A DNA stretch of 64,000 nt from Hymenobacter gelipurpurascens (GCF_900187375.1 NZ_FYEW01000001.1:2232001-2296000), one strand, 5' to 3'; numbered from the stretch's first letter, positions 41,230 through 50,041 are shown. Notes: generated by a model from the letters alone, not told the origin. Made by a program: numbers and translations.

Positions 41230-41267
41230 AAAAAAGCCTCTGCCTTCCGAAGAAAGCAGAGGCTTTT
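41230..41267 (-). terminator. Terminator between the YtxH genes
   Basis: On the minus strand AAAAGCCTCTGC-TTTCTTCGGAA-GGCAGAGGC is followed by TTTTTT. It ends the transcript of the upstream YtxH gene. Confidence 0.85.
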
Positions 41268-41283
41268 CACAAAGCTAAGTGGC

Positions 41284-41718
41284 CTACAGGTCGTTCAGCA
41301 TTTTTACAATTTCAGCTTTGGCTTTGCCCAGCTTGTTCTGCAGGCGGCCTACTAGCTCATCACCCTGGCCTTCAGCGTAGGTCAGGTCTTCGTCGGTGAG
41401 CTGTGCGTACTGCTGCTTCAGCTTGCCTTTGGCTTCGTCCCAGTTGCCTTTCATTTTCAGCTTCGAGCCAGCGCCGGTCAGGCCCATATCCTCGAGCTTC
41501 TCGATATAGCCTTTGAAACGGGTGTCCAGATCTTCGCCGTATTTAGCCAGCTGGTCGCCAACTTGGCCGCTGTATTTAGTTGCAGTAGCGCCGAGTTTTT
41601 CGCGGGTGGCTTTGCCTTTATCAGGAGCCATCAGCAGACCGGCAATGATGCCAGCACCAGCACCAGCTAAAGCAGCGAGGAGAATTTTACCCGAGTTGTC
41701 TTCTTCGTAATGCGACAT
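41284..41718 (-). CDS. YtxH-domain protein 2 with CsbD-like C-terminal part
   Basis: 144 residues. The N-terminus GKILLAALAGAGAGIIAGLL is the YtxH TM hairpin, followed by MAPDKGKATREKLGATATKY. From about 80 the sequence LKMKGNWDEAKGKLKQQYAQ and LTDEDLTYAEGQGDELVGRL matches the CsbD stress-protein pattern (GxWdxxKGklKqkwgxLTddDl). So it is a YtxH-CsbD fusion, a likely envelope or general-stress protein. Codons GCT and GGT are moderately enriched. Confidence 0.82.
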   Translation of the reverse strand: MSHYEEDNSGKILLAALAGAGAGIIAGLLMAPDKGKATREKLGATATKYSGQVGDQLAKYGEDLDTRFKGYIEKLEDMGLTGAGSKLKMKGNWDEAKGKLKQQYAQLTDEDLTYAEGQGDELVGRLQNKLGKAKAEIVKMLNDL

Positions 41719-41972
41719 AGTAGTGGAGAGAGAAAGGGAGTGAAAAATTAGGGTTCAGGTTCAGTGGCCTAGTGTAGGGCCTAGCAACATCGCGCTGCCA
41801 GCCAACAGAGGTACCAATGTTGGGACTATACGGAGGTCTGCAGTCCAGGTTATAGTATTAGGGCAAAAATAGTTCTCACGAAATATTTAGCCGTATACAG
41901 ATACTGCGGCGTTGCGTCGCGTATTTTGGCGTCGGTTCGCCGCTCCCTTCCTCCCACCTAGCTGCTTTACGT

Positions 41973-42209
41973 ATGAAGACGCTTCTCACCCTGCTTGCCA
42001 GTGCCAGCCTCTTCGGCGGCTGCCAAAGCTCCACTCCTGCCACGGCCCAACAGCCTTGCATCGATACCACTAAAATCCGGACGGATGGCATTTGCACGAT
42101 GCAGTACGACCCAGTTTGTGGCTGCGACGGCAAAACCTACAGCAACGAATGCGTGGCCACCAACGCTGGCGTAACCCGGTTCACCAAGGGCGCCTGCGGC
42201 GCTCAGTAA
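41973..42209 (+). CDS. Kazal-type protease inhibitor-like lipoprotein
   Basis: 78 residues. The signal peptide [12 protein letters not shown] has lipobox F-G-G-C. The mature part carries the Kazal signature: [20 protein letters not shown] and then [10 protein letters not shown], giving six cysteines in Kazal order (two before the VCGCDG turn, three after, counting CI and CT). Bacterial Kazal proteins are secreted or surface anchored and may inhibit serine proteases; no target is known here. Confidence 0.8.
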   Translation: MKTLLTLLASASLFGGCQSSTPATAQQPCIDTTKIRTDGICTMQYDPVCGCDGKTYSNECVATNAGVTRFTKGACGAQ

Positions 42210-42250
42210 CCGCGGGCGCCATTTTCCCTACTCTTCCCTTCTTCTACTTT

Positions 42251-42628
42251 ATGTCTGAGAAACGCTATTTCCGTCAGCAAAACCCGTTCATAGTTCCCAC
42301 TACCGATGGCAAGCTCATTGAGGAGCACATTGGCTATGCCAGCACCGGCACCGGTGAGTATAGCGTAGCGCACATGGTGGCGCCGCCCCAGTGGAGTGAG
42401 CCGCACCAGCGCCCCGAGTTTGACGAGGTAACGATAGTAGTGCGCGGCCGGAAACGCTTCGAGATTGACGGCGACGTGGTAGAATTGGGCGCGGGCGAAT
42501 CGTTACTGATCAAGGCCGGAGCGCGGGTGCGCTACTCCAACCCGTTTGATGCGGAGTGCGAGTACTGGTCGGTTTGCGTGCCGGCGTTCAGCCCCGCTAC
42601 CGTGAACCGGGAGGAGGAACAGGCCTAG
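42251..42628 (+). CDS. Cupin-domain protein
   Basis: 125 residues from the ATG at 42251. One cupin barrel: QWSEPHQRPEFDEVTIVVRG holds motif 1 (His, Glu), RKRFEIDGDVVELGAGESLL the G-(x)5-P-like turn region and IKAGARVRYSNPFDAECEYW motif 2. Motif 2's His is replaced by Arg/Tyr, so metal binding is incomplete. Possibly a sugar or small-molecule binding protein; substrate unknown. Starts 42 bp after the Kazal gene. Confidence 0.82.
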   Translation: MSEKRYFRQQNPFIVPTTDGKLIEEHIGYASTGTGEYSVAHMVAPPQWSEPHQRPEFDEVTIVVRGRKRFEIDGDVVELGAGESLLIKAGARVRYSNPFDAECEYWSVCVPAFSPATVNREEEQA

Positions 42629-42693
42629 CGGCAAGCACCTACTATTGACAAAACACCCCGCTGCATAGTAGTGGGGCGTCTTGTTTTTTGCGA

Positions 42694-43446
42694 TTAATCG
42701 GTTAGCCACTTGCGTAGTTGCGGGGTGCGGTGGCTGCTGCTAGTGAGGGTAATGGCCTGCCCTTTCAGGTGCACTACTAAGGTATCGTTGAAGTAGGGCT
42801 CCAGCCGTTGGATAGCGCTGAGCTGCACTATCTCAGTGCGGTTTAGCCGGAAAAAGGCGGCCGGATTGAGCTGCGCCTCCAGTTGGCTAAGGGTTTCGTT
42901 GAGCACAAAAGCCCGGCCTTTCCCATCCAGGGCGTGTGCCACCCCATTGCGCAACTGGATGTAGGCCACCTCCGCCACATCTAGCAGGTATAACCCCGCC
43001 CGGGACTTGCTCACGAGGCGCTGTTTGTAGCGGGGTGCTGGCGTGGCGTAAGCCTGCGTCAGTTGCTGCAAAAGAGCTCCTTGGAATGACTGCCGGAGCC
43101 GCTCGTACTTCTGCATGGCAGCGGCAAACTGCGCGTATTGCACCGGCTTGAGCACGTAGCCTACTCCGTTCTGCTCAAAAGCCTGCACCAAGAATGAATC
43201 GTAGGCGGTAATGAAGATAATGGGGCTCGTGACAGCCACTTGCTCAAACAAGCTGAACACATTGCCATCCAGCAGCTCAATATCCGAGAGAATCAGGTCG
43301 GGGGCCGGGTGCTGGCGCAGGTAGGCGGCTGCCTCGCTCACCTGCTGGCACTCTCCTACTATCTGCGCCGCAGGGCTATACTGGTGCACAAAAAGGCGCA
43401 ACTGGTCGGCGGCGGGTTCTTCATCCTCAATCAGCAGGAGTCGCAT
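42694..43446 (-). CDS. LytTR-family response regulator
   Basis: 250 residues. The receiver domain (about 1-120) has LLIEDEEPAADQLRLFVHQY, the phospho-acceptor Asp in LILSDIELLDGN and ITAYDSFLVQAFEQNGVGYV. The LytTR DNA-binding domain (about 150-248) begins RLVSKSRAGLYLLDVAEVAY and has AAFFRLNRTEIVQLSAIQRL. Such regulators bind pairs of short direct repeats. The start overlaps the kinase gene by 20 bp, so they form a two-gene unit. Target genes unknown; a 20-bp tandem repeat at 45349-45397 is a candidate site. Confidence 0.92.
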   Translation of the reverse strand: MRLLLIEDEEPAADQLRLFVHQYSPAAQIVGECQQVSEAAAYLRQHPAPDLILSDIELLDGNVFSLFEQVAVTSPIIFITAYDSFLVQAFEQNGVGYVLKPVQYAQFAAAMQKYERLRQSFQGALLQQLTQAYATPAPRYKQRLVSKSRAGLYLLDVAEVAYIQLRNGVAHALDGKGRAFVLNETLSQLEAQLNPAAFFRLNRTEIVQLSAIQRLEPYFNDTLVVHLKGQAITLTSSSHRTPQLRKWLTD

Positions 43447-44485
43447 AGTCGGGTAAGGCGAGGGCGGGTAGTAAGGGCAACGTAACGGAGAAAGCTTCTG
43501 GCGTGCGGGCTACGGTTACGGGCCTGTCGGTTAGCAAGGCGAAGCGGGCACGCAGGCCGGCTAGGCCACTTCTTTCGCCTTCCATAGGCTGGGGCCGAGG
43601 CTGGCGATTATTGTGCAGCGTAAGAGCCTCCGCCGAGATAACCAGGCGCACACGCAAGGGCTGGGCCCGGCTGGCCAAGTTGTGTTTCACGGCATTGGTC
43701 AGCAGCTCTTGTAGCACGCCGGGAGGCAGCAACAGGCCTTTCAGCTCCTGCGGCGTCACGCGCAGGTCTTCCTCAAACTGGTAGGCTACCCCAAACCGCT
43801 TGCTTAGCAAGTATTGATAGTCATGGGCGAAGGCCAGCTCTTCCGTCATCGGCACTACTTCCTGCTGGCGGGTACGCACCAGATAGCGGTAGAGGTTGGC
43901 CAGGTGGCCTACGTAGTTGCGCGCCGCGGCATTATCGGGCTCAATGAGCGCCGACAGGATATTGAGGTTATTGAACAGGAAATGCGGGTCTACGTGCTGC
44001 TGCAGAGCTAGCAGGCGCGCGTGGGCAGCTTCTTTCTGCAGCGCCTCCAGCGCCGTTTGGGCGGTAGCGGCGTGCTGCTGGTACAGAAACGGCAGATACA
44101 CGCTGCTGATAATAAGATACAGAACCAGATCAGCAAAAGAGCTGCGCACCACTTCGTACCACTCAAAGTTGGAAGTCTGGGTGCCCGGCAACAGGAGTAG
44201 CAGTAGCCCTAGGCCTCTCATCAGCACCAACGATCCTGCTGCACCCACCAGCATCAGCCAGAAGTAGTAGCTGGCGCCGGATGCTGTACGGCCCTGGGCC
44301 AGCCAACGCCGGTTGAGCGTATCGAGCACATAGATGCTGAGCAGCGCCTGCAGAAATATCCAGAACGGAGCATCGGGGAACAGATAGAATTCCTCGATGC
44401 GCGGGGCCATGGTCAGGCGTGTGAACACGGCCATCAGCACCGATAACGCCAGAATAAACAAATAGAACCACGGTTTTTTGCGCAT
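43427..44485 (-). CDS. Sensor histidine kinase, LytS/YehU (His_kinase) family
   Basis: 352 residues with an N-terminal sensor of four TM segments (WFYLFILALSVLMAVFTRLT, ILDTLNR region, YFWLMLVGAAGSLVLMRGLG, FADLVLYLIISSVYLPFLY), a coiled-coil linker (ALEALQKEAAHARLLALQQH) and the PF06580-type kinase: HVDPHFLFNNLNILSALIE with the phospho-acceptor His. The ATPase part has VLQELLTNAVKHN for the N-box and GLAGLRARF for the G-box. It phosphorylates the LytTR regulator whose gene it overlaps. Signal unknown. Confidence 0.92.
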   Translation of the reverse strand: MRKKPWFYLFILALSVLMAVFTRLTMAPRIEEFYLFPDAPFWIFLQALLSIYVLDTLNRRWLAQGRTASGASYYFWLMLVGAAGSLVLMRGLGLLLLLLPGTQTSNFEWYEVVRSSFADLVLYLIISSVYLPFLYQQHAATAQTALEALQKEAAHARLLALQQHVDPHFLFNNLNILSALIEPDNAAARNYVGHLANLYRYLVRTRQQEVVPMTEELAFAHDYQYLLSKRFGVAYQFEEDLRVTPQELKGLLLPPGVLQELLTNAVKHNLASRAQPLRVRLVISAEALTLHNNRQPRPQPMEGERSGLAGLRARFALLTDRPVTVARTPEAFSVTLPLLPALALPDYATPAD

Positions 44486-44512
44486 TATAGCCGGAAGATA
44501 CGGAGTGGGGTT

Positions 44513-45286
44513 CTACAGGCCTATGGTTTTGGCCTCTTTGCCCGCTTCGTCGAAAAAGCGCACTACGGGCTGGTTTTTCGCATCCACGCCGATGGTCAGG
44601 CGCAGGCGGCCCTTGCTATCCTTGAAATCCAGGGTAGACTGCTCATCATTAGCCAACAACATCACCCGGTTGTCGCCCTGCTGATCATTCATGAGCAAGG
44701 CCGACGACTTGCTGCGCGTGGTGCCCATATACACGCGGGGCAACAGGCCTAGCTTGCCCTCGCGTTGGGCCTGCGTTTTCTCCTCAGGCGTAGCGTTCTT
44801 GTATCGCTCCTGCATGGCCGTTACAGATTCCTCGGGGGCGTCATTGAATGTAAGGCCGGCCGTGTAGTTGGGGCCTTGCTGCTGATACGTGAGGGCTATT
44901 ACCTGGTCCTGCCCAAACCGATCAAGCGAGAAATGACCGCCGGCCTGCACCTTGCCCTGGGCATCCTTTTGTCCTCCGAAAATCAGGCCGCCGCACTCCT
45001 CTCCTTTGTCGTTGTAAAACAGCATGCCGGGGTTGGAGCGCTTGTAATCGATGTGTTTGCCATCAATAGTCACTCCCTGCGGAAACCGCTCCTTATTGGC
45101 CATAATCATTTTTACGGTGCCGTCAGGCTCTATCAGGTTGAGGCGCTCCACGGATATTTCGCCGAAGCGCATGATTTTCTCGGGCTTACTGAAGGCACAG
45201 AATACCAGCACTACCAGCGCGGCAGTAGTGCCTAGGGTATAGGTTTTCAGGAATTTCACGTCGCGGGCAAGCTGTTGAGGATTCAT
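44513..45286 (-). CDS. Membrane-anchored protein of unknown function
   Basis: 257 residues from the ATG at 45286. An N-terminal helix (TLGTTAALVVLVFCAFSK) anchors a beta-rich periplasmic part made of repeating units: ISVERLNLIEPDGTVKMIMA, HIDYKRSNPGMLFYNDKGEE, CGGLIFGGQKDAQGKVQ, LLMNDQQGDNRVMLLANDEQ and LDFKDSKGRLRLTIGVDAKN. The 'eDGtvk..i' and 'D..G..R' turns suggest a beta-prism or repeat fold. Found next to the LytTR pair but separated from it by 27 bp on the same strand, so it is a plausible first gene of the unit. Confidence 0.65.
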   Translation of the reverse strand: MNPQQLARDVKFLKTYTLGTTAALVVLVFCAFSKPEKIMRFGEISVERLNLIEPDGTVKMIMANKERFPQGVTIDGKHIDYKRSNPGMLFYNDKGEECGGLIFGGQKDAQGKVQAGGHFSLDRFGQDQVIALTYQQQGPNYTAGLTFNDAPEESVTAMQERYKNATPEEKTQAQREGKLGLLPRVYMGTTRSKSSALLMNDQQGDNRVMLLANDEQSTLDFKDSKGRLRLTIGVDAKNQPVVRFFDEAGKEAKTIGL

Positions 45287-45348
45287 AGAATGGGGCTTTT
45301 GAGTTAGTGTATGCCCAAACTTGACGCTATGCCCGCCGCAAAGCAGGT

Positions 45349-45397
45349 AAAATCGGGTGAGTGCCGGAAAAATCGAGTGAGTGCGGGAAAAATGGGG
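45349..45397. repeat. Short tandem repeat in the divergent control region
   Basis: Two and a half units of about 20 bp: AAAATCGGGTGAGTGCCGG, AAAAATCGAGTGAGTGCGGG and AAAAATGGGG. It lies between the divergent genes starting at 45286 (minus) and 45483 (plus). Direct repeats with helical (about two-turn) spacing are the usual form of LytTR-type operators, though these units do not clearly match the published consensus. Confidence 0.55.
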
Positions 45398-45482
45398 TCG
45401 AACCAAGCTTCCATACTCGCAACCTGCCGAATACAGGTTATTTGCTACCTTTCTTCCTTATCTCCCGCCTTTCTAGCCCACT

Positions 45483-46343
45483 ATGGATCAGCGCATCATT
45501 AATCTCTTCGACGAGTACACCCACGCCCCGCTCACCCGCAAAGAGTTTATGGAGCGGCTGGTGAAGCTGGCCGGCGGCGCGGCCCTGGCTGCCGTGGCCC
45601 TGGGCGTGCTGGAGCCCGGCTACGCCCAGGCCGCCACCACTCCTGCCGATGATAATGACTTGATAACGGAAGACGTGACCTGGCCCGGCGATGCCGGCGT
45701 AACGATGAAAGGCTACCTGGTATACCCCAAAGGCAAAAAGAAGCGCGGCGCCGTAGTCGTCATTCATGAGAACCGGGGCCTCACTCCCCACATTAAGGAC
45801 ATAACGCGCCGCGTGGCCAAAGCCGGGTACTTGGCATTGGGTGTTGATGCGCTATCGGTTTTTGGCGGTACGCCCGCTAATGAGGACGAAGGCCGCACGC
45901 TCATCGGCAAGCTGGATAAGCAGCAGAACCTGAATAACTACCTGGCAGCCCTGGCCTACCTGCGCCAGCGCCCCGACTCCAATGGCAAAACGGGCTGCGT
46001 GGGCTTCTGCTGGGGCGGCGCCATGGCCAACAGCCTCGCCACCCACGACCCCAAACTGAACGCCGCCGTGGCCTACTACGGCACCCAGCCCCCTGCCGAG
46101 GAAGTTTCCAACATCAAGGCGGCTCTCATGCTGCACTACGCCGGCCTCGATGAGCGTGTAAATGCCGGCATGGTGGCCTACGAAACCGCCCTGAAAGCGG
46201 CCGGCGTGAAGTACGAGCAGTACGTGTACCCCAACGTGAATCACGCCTTCAACAACGACTCCTCCCCGGCCCGCTACAACGCCGAAGCCGCCAAGCTCTC
46301 CTGGGAACGAACGCTGAAACTGTTTAAAGCAAAGCTGAGCTAA
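45483..46343 (+). CDS. Secreted dienelactone hydrolase-family protein
   Basis: 286 residues. A signal-like N-terminus (ERLVKLAGGAALAAVALGVL, then EPGYAQA) lacks a twin-Arg. The alpha/beta-hydrolase core has AVVVIHENRGLTPHIKDITR with the Glu of the family, KTGCVGFCWGGAMANSLA with the nucleophile Cys (G-F-C-W-G), LMLHYAGLDERVNAGM and YVYPNVNHAFNNDSSPAR with the His. This Cys-dependent type hydrolyses dienelactone-like substrates in some bacteria; the substrate here is unknown. The stop overlaps the next upstream ATG, but the lipoprotein probably starts at 46358. Confidence 0.86.
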   Translation: MDQRIINLFDEYTHAPLTRKEFMERLVKLAGGAALAAVALGVLEPGYAQAATTPADDNDLITEDVTWPGDAGVTMKGYLVYPKGKKKRGAVVVIHENRGLTPHIKDITRRVAKAGYLALGVDALSVFGGTPANEDEGRTLIGKLDKQQNLNNYLAALAYLRQRPDSNGKTGCVGFCWGGAMANSLATHDPKLNAAVAYYGTQPPAEEVSNIKAALMLHYAGLDERVNAGMVAYETALKAAGVKYEQYVYPNVNHAFNNDSSPARYNAEAAKLSWERTLKLFKAKLS

Positions 46344-46357
46344 TGCGTTTTTTGCAC

Positions 46358-46981
46358 ATGAAATTATCTAGTACGACTATCAACACCCGCTTGCTGGCCT
46401 TCTCGCTTTGTGGAATGCTACTCGGCAGTTGCCAGGAAACTACTCCGCGGGATATTGCTACGGCAGCACCGGATGTATCCGCCGATTCTGCAATGGCTTC
46501 AGCAGAAACCACCGGCGAATATTTGGACTGGGAAACTGCCTCACTCAACGGTAAGCAACCCGCGCTGGGCAAAACTGAGGCACTCTACAAGATGCTAGGC
46601 CAGCCCGATAGTGTGGTGAAGCCTAACATGAACGAATTCTGCGGTTCGTTCTATGACAAGCCACTTCAGTACGCCTACTTCAAGCAAAGCGTGGTAGAAG
46701 TGTATGGCGACACGGCGGTTATCGGCTCGCTCAACTTTCGCAACAACCCGCAGTTGGAGCTTCGCACGGCGGCAATCCGCCTGAACCATAACACCACGCT
46801 CGATGAACTTACTAAGCGGTTTCCGCAAGCCGCGAAAAAGCAAGGCAGCGTAGATGTAGAAGGCCTCGGTAAGCTCACTACCATTAGCATACCCACGGGC
46901 AAAACCCCTAATGATGACGCATGGTTGCTGTTTTTTGACGGTGGCAAACTTGTCCGGATTGACTACTGGATGCCTTGCTAG
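46358..46981 (+). CDS. Lipoprotein of unknown function
   Basis: 207 residues from the ATG at 46358. The signal LLAFSLCGMLLGSC has lipobox L-G-S-C. The mature protein begins with a Thr/Ser/Ala-rich linker and then has YLDWETASLNGKQPALGKTE, ALYKMLGQPDSVVKPNMNE, VEVYGDTAVIGSLNFRNN and HNTTLDELTKRFPQAAKKQG. No enzymatic motif. It lies 14 bp downstream of the hydrolase gene. A terminator closes the unit. Confidence 0.7.
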   Translation: MKLSSTTINTRLLAFSLCGMLLGSCQETTPRDIATAAPDVSADSAMASAETTGEYLDWETASLNGKQPALGKTEALYKMLGQPDSVVKPNMNEFCGSFYDKPLQYAYFKQSVVEVYGDTAVIGSLNFRNNPQLELRTAAIRLNHNTTLDELTKRFPQAAKKQGSVDVEGLGKLTTISIPTGKTPNDDAWLLFFDGGKLVRIDYWMPC

Positions 46982-46995
46982 GCCAGTAGCTGCAT

Positions 46996-47036
46996 AGAAA
47001 AAGCCCCGCTCAGTATACTTGAGCGGGGCTTTTTCT
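46996..47036. terminator. Bidirectional terminator between convergent genes
   Basis: AGAAAAAGCCCCGCTCA-GTATACT-TGAGCGGGGCTTTTTCT, a perfect 17-bp stem between the lipoprotein gene and the convergent M28 gene. Confidence 0.92.
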
Positions 47037-47050
47037 GTGAGGCTATTGGC

Positions 47051-48628
47051 CTAGAGGCGCTGCGTTTCCGGCTTAGCGGCAGGAAGCGGCTTGCGGGGCA
47101 GCTTCTGGTCGCGCATGGCGGCTTGGTACACGAAGGAAGCTACCAACACCGAGGCCTGCTTAAGGTCATCGGCGGGGAGGCGCTCGTAGGTGTCCATGTT
47201 GGTGTGGTGGGTGCGAGAGCCGTAATCCAGGGGATCCTGGATAAACTGGAAGCCCGGCAGGCCTACGGCATCGAAGGAGAGGTGGTCGGTGCCGCCGGTG
47301 TTGCGCGTGGTAACGGTGGTGGCGCCTAGGTCGGCGAAGGGCTGCAGCCACTGCTGGAAGATGGGCGCTACGGCCTCGTTGCCTTGGGCGTAGATGCCGC
47401 GGATTTTGCCGGCACCGTTATCGAGGTTGAAGTAAGCAGCCAGCTTCTCGTGCTCCGGCAGCAGCTTCATGGTAGCAGGGTCGGCGAAGTGGTTTTTCAC
47501 GTAGTTGCGCGAGCCGAACAGGCCCTGCTCCTCTTCGCCCCACAGGGCAATCCGGATGGTACGGCGCGGCTGCACGCCGGTAGCTTTCAGAATGCGCACA
47601 GCTTCCATCATGATAGCGCAGCCGGCGGCGTTATCAGTGGCACCGGTGGCGGCGTGCCAAGAGTCGAGGTGGCCGCCCAGCATTACTACTTCGCTTTTCA
47701 GCTTCCGGTCGGTGCCGGGGATTTCGGCTACTACGTTGTAGCCTTTCAGGTCCTTATCCTGAAAACGTGTGCGGGTTTCCAGCTCTATTTCTACCGGAAT
47801 ACCGGCCTCCGAGAGGCGAATCAGGCGCAACTGGTCTTCAGGAGACATTTCCAGCTCCGGCAGCACGGGCTTGGCATCGGCGGCGTAAGGCGCGCCGTTG
47901 GAGGTGAAGAATGTGCCATCGGAGCCGCCCCGGGTGCTCAGGATGGCCGCCGCACCTTCGCTCAATATCATATCCGACATCTTGGTCCGCAGAGCCATCA
48001 TGGTGCGGCGCTGGGCCATGCGTTTCTCCATTTCGGCCTCATCCGGCTTGGCGGCGGTGGCTTCGGGCTTGAAGTCGGCCATTTTCTTCAGCTCGTCGTC
48101 GGTGTAGCGCTTGGCATCGGGTTCGAAGCTGGGTTTGGGCGGGTTGGCTACGTCCAGCAGCACGATCTTGTCGCGCAGCTGGCCTTTGTATTTATCTAGT
48201 TCAGCTTCCGTAGTGGCTTTGAGCACCACCACCTGCTTTTTCAGGGAGCCGTTGGTGCTGGGCGTCCAGGCTTTGGGCGCGCCGATGAGGGTGTGGTAAT
48301 ACGGCGCCGTCATGGCTACATATGACTTCTCGATGTCCCATCCGCGGCCGAAAGTGCCCCAGGGCTCCACGTTGGCTTTCACGAGGCCCCAGCTGGTGAG
48401 CTGCTTCTTCGTCCACTCATTAGCCCGATTAAGGCCATCAGAGTTAGCGAGGCGCGGGCCGCACACATCCGTTAGGTAAAAGGCCGTTTCCATCACTTTG
48501 GAACGGTTCATTCCTTCGTCCTTGATCTTAGCCAAGGCCGCCTGATCCATTTTCTCGGCTTGCTGGGCCAGTGCGGGTGCTGCAAAGGCCAGACTACCGG
48601 CCAACGTGAGTAAGGTTAGTTTATGCAT
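47051..48628 (-). CDS. Secreted M28-family peptidase
   Basis: 525 residues with a signal peptide (HKLTLLTLAGSLAFAAPALA). A protease-associated insert (about 115-250) precedes the two-zinc core: VMLGGHLDSWHAATGATDNA supplies His and the bridging Asp, IALWGEEEQGLFGSRNYVKN the Glu pair, GGTDHLSFDAVGLPGFQF an Asp/His region and SRTHHTNMDTYERL the last His. Such enzymes act as periplasmic or secreted aminopeptidases or carboxypeptidases. A Lys/Glu-rich linker near 190-215 is unusual. Confidence 0.92.
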   Translation of the reverse strand: MHKLTLLTLAGSLAFAAPALAQQAEKMDQAALAKIKDEGMNRSKVMETAFYLTDVCGPRLANSDGLNRANEWTKKQLTSWGLVKANVEPWGTFGRGWDIEKSYVAMTAPYYHTLIGAPKAWTPSTNGSLKKQVVVLKATTEAELDKYKGQLRDKIVLLDVANPPKPSFEPDAKRYTDDELKKMADFKPEATAAKPDEAEMEKRMAQRRTMMALRTKMSDMILSEGAAAILSTRGGSDGTFFTSNGAPYAADAKPVLPELEMSPEDQLRLIRLSEAGIPVEIELETRTRFQDKDLKGYNVVAEIPGTDRKLKSEVVMLGGHLDSWHAATGATDNAAGCAIMMEAVRILKATGVQPRRTIRIALWGEEEQGLFGSRNYVKNHFADPATMKLLPEHEKLAAYFNLDNGAGKIRGIYAQGNEAVAPIFQQWLQPFADLGATTVTTRNTGGTDHLSFDAVGLPGFQFIQDPLDYGSRTHHTNMDTYERLPADDLKQASVLVASFVYQAAMRDQKLPRKPLPAAKPETQRL

Positions 48629-48985
48629 CTGAGTTGGTTATTGGAAAGAAGCTTCAGAAGCTAAAGTAACCGGAATGGCCGAGGCGTTGCGTACGAAATA
48701 TCTGCCACGGCTTTTCCTGGTGCAGCGCGGTGCAGCAGGCCCATAGCCAAAGCCCGATTGCTTGGCTGCCTGACCACGGACAGTGGCCTACGGAATAAAC
48801 TTTGGGGAGCATAGCAAACTGCGTAGGCCAGGTTTAAAACTATCCCTGCGAACCCACCAAAATACCTCATAAGCTCAACCGGAGGCAGCTTTCAACTCCT
48901 GGTTGAGCTTTTGCTTTTTTACTGGTCCGCCTTATCCAGCCTTGAAATGCCGCCGTAAAAATACCGAACTCACTTGCTACCCCCT

Positions 48986-49243
48986 ATGCCACTGCATCGC
49001 GAACTAGATAAGAAACTCAGCAAAACATTTGAGCCTTCCACTAGCATCGACGACGTGTTTAAAGGCTACGACATCACGTTTGTAACCAACGAACACGGCG
49101 AGCCGGTCACGCTGTTTTTTGGCAAGCGCCGCCCCAATGGCCTCATTGCCGGCGAGCGGTACACGCGCACCATCAAGCGCCAGCCCGGCAGCCTGGAGGT
49201 AAAATCCAGCCACTGGGATTTGCGCGGCAAAAGCCTGCGCTAG
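48986..49243 (+). CDS. Small unknown protein, 85 residues
   Basis: From the ATG at 48986. Soluble and basic: HRELDKKLSKTFEPSTSIDD, VFKGYDITFVTNEHGEPVTL, FFGKRRPNGLIAGERYTRTI and LEVKSSHWDLRGKSLR. The pattern (FxGKRxxdGxIxGxRYxR) looks conserved, but I do not recognise a family. No signal peptide. Confidence 0.6.
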   Translation: MPLHRELDKKLSKTFEPSTSIDDVFKGYDITFVTNEHGEPVTLFFGKRRPNGLIAGERYTRTIKRQPGSLEVKSSHWDLRGKSLR

Positions 49244-49274
49244 GTTAGAGGCAGGCCGCCAAGGATAGTTAACA

Positions 49275-49380
49275 AAAGAACGTCATGCTGAGCGCAGTCG
49301 AAGCATCTCTACCGCTTCTCTAGGCCAGTTGATTATCCAGAGATGGAGATGCTTCAACTTCGCTCAGCATCACGTTCTTT
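49275..49380. repeat. REP-like intergenic inverted repeat
   Basis: Arms at 49275-49309 and 49346-49380 (35 nt each) pair with three mismatches around a 36-base loop. The core reads AACGTCATGCTGAGCG on the left and is mirrored on the right. A shortened relative of the same core sits at 51338-51372, so this is a repeat family. Confidence 0.8.
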
Positions 49381-49422
49381 TTGCTTACTGTCCACACACC
49401 CTAGGCCAGTCTGACTAGGCGT

Positions 49423-49456
49423 GAAAAAGCCTCCCATATTTATGGGAGGCTTTTTC
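49423..49456. terminator. Bidirectional terminator
   Basis: GAAAAAGCCTCCCAT-ATTT-ATGGGAGGCTTTTTC, a perfect 15-bp stem between the plus-strand 85-residue gene and the minus-strand 86-residue gene. Confidence 0.9.
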
Positions 49457-49496
49457 GGTAAGCTATCAGTATAGTTGCCTAGCAATACACCACTAA

Positions 49497-49757
49497 CTAT
49501 GCGGCTATGTAGTTGTACTTGTTATCCAGTAAGCGCAGCAGTTCGGCTTCGTTACGCACCGGGCCGCGGTAACGTAGCTTTCCGGCAAACAGGCTTCCGG
49601 CATACAACTCAATCTGTCCGCCACTGGCGGGCACAAACACGCGCAGCATCTCTCTTGGGCTAGCGCGCACGTAAGTAGTACCCGCTACCTGATCAGATGT
49701 AGAAGCGTCCCACTGAATGGAGAAGAATCCGGCTTGGTGCAAAAGTCTGGTCAGCAT
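49497..49757 (-). CDS. Small unknown protein, 86 residues
   Basis: ATG start, no signal or TM: LTRLLHQAGFFSIQWDASTS, DQVAGTTYVRASPREMLRVF, VPASGGQIELYAGSLFAGKL and NEAELLRLLDNKYNYIAA. It seems a compact alpha/beta protein and is preceded by an AT-rich upstream region. Family not recognised. Confidence 0.55.
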   Translation of the reverse strand: MLTRLLHQAGFFSIQWDASTSDQVAGTTYVRASPREMLRVFVPASGGQIELYAGSLFAGKLRYRGPVRNEAELLRLLDNKYNYIAA

Positions 49758-50041
49758 ATTTTTTTCTGTTTTCCGGCTACCAAGTTCCTGATTTGCAACG
49801 ATTTTTGAATCAGGATAAATGCTGAAATTCTACCATTTCTTTCAGGATTTGTAGTACGTATTTATCCCGGTCAGTCAGATGCCGCAGCCAGCTTCGATAT
49901 GTTGATCTAACAAAAACGCGCCCTCTCGTAGACTTTTGAGGATTTACCACAAGGATGTTGCCCAGGTTCCTCATATTCGGGGGCCCAAGCTCACCTTAGC
50001 GTGGGCCTTTCTGCTTCTATCTTTTCTTGCTCCGCTACCTT

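Noticed and set aside
47384-48199. A 271-residue plus-strand frame opposite the M28 peptidase
   Set aside because: Gly/His-rich shadow of a gene with intact metal-binding motifs on the other strand.
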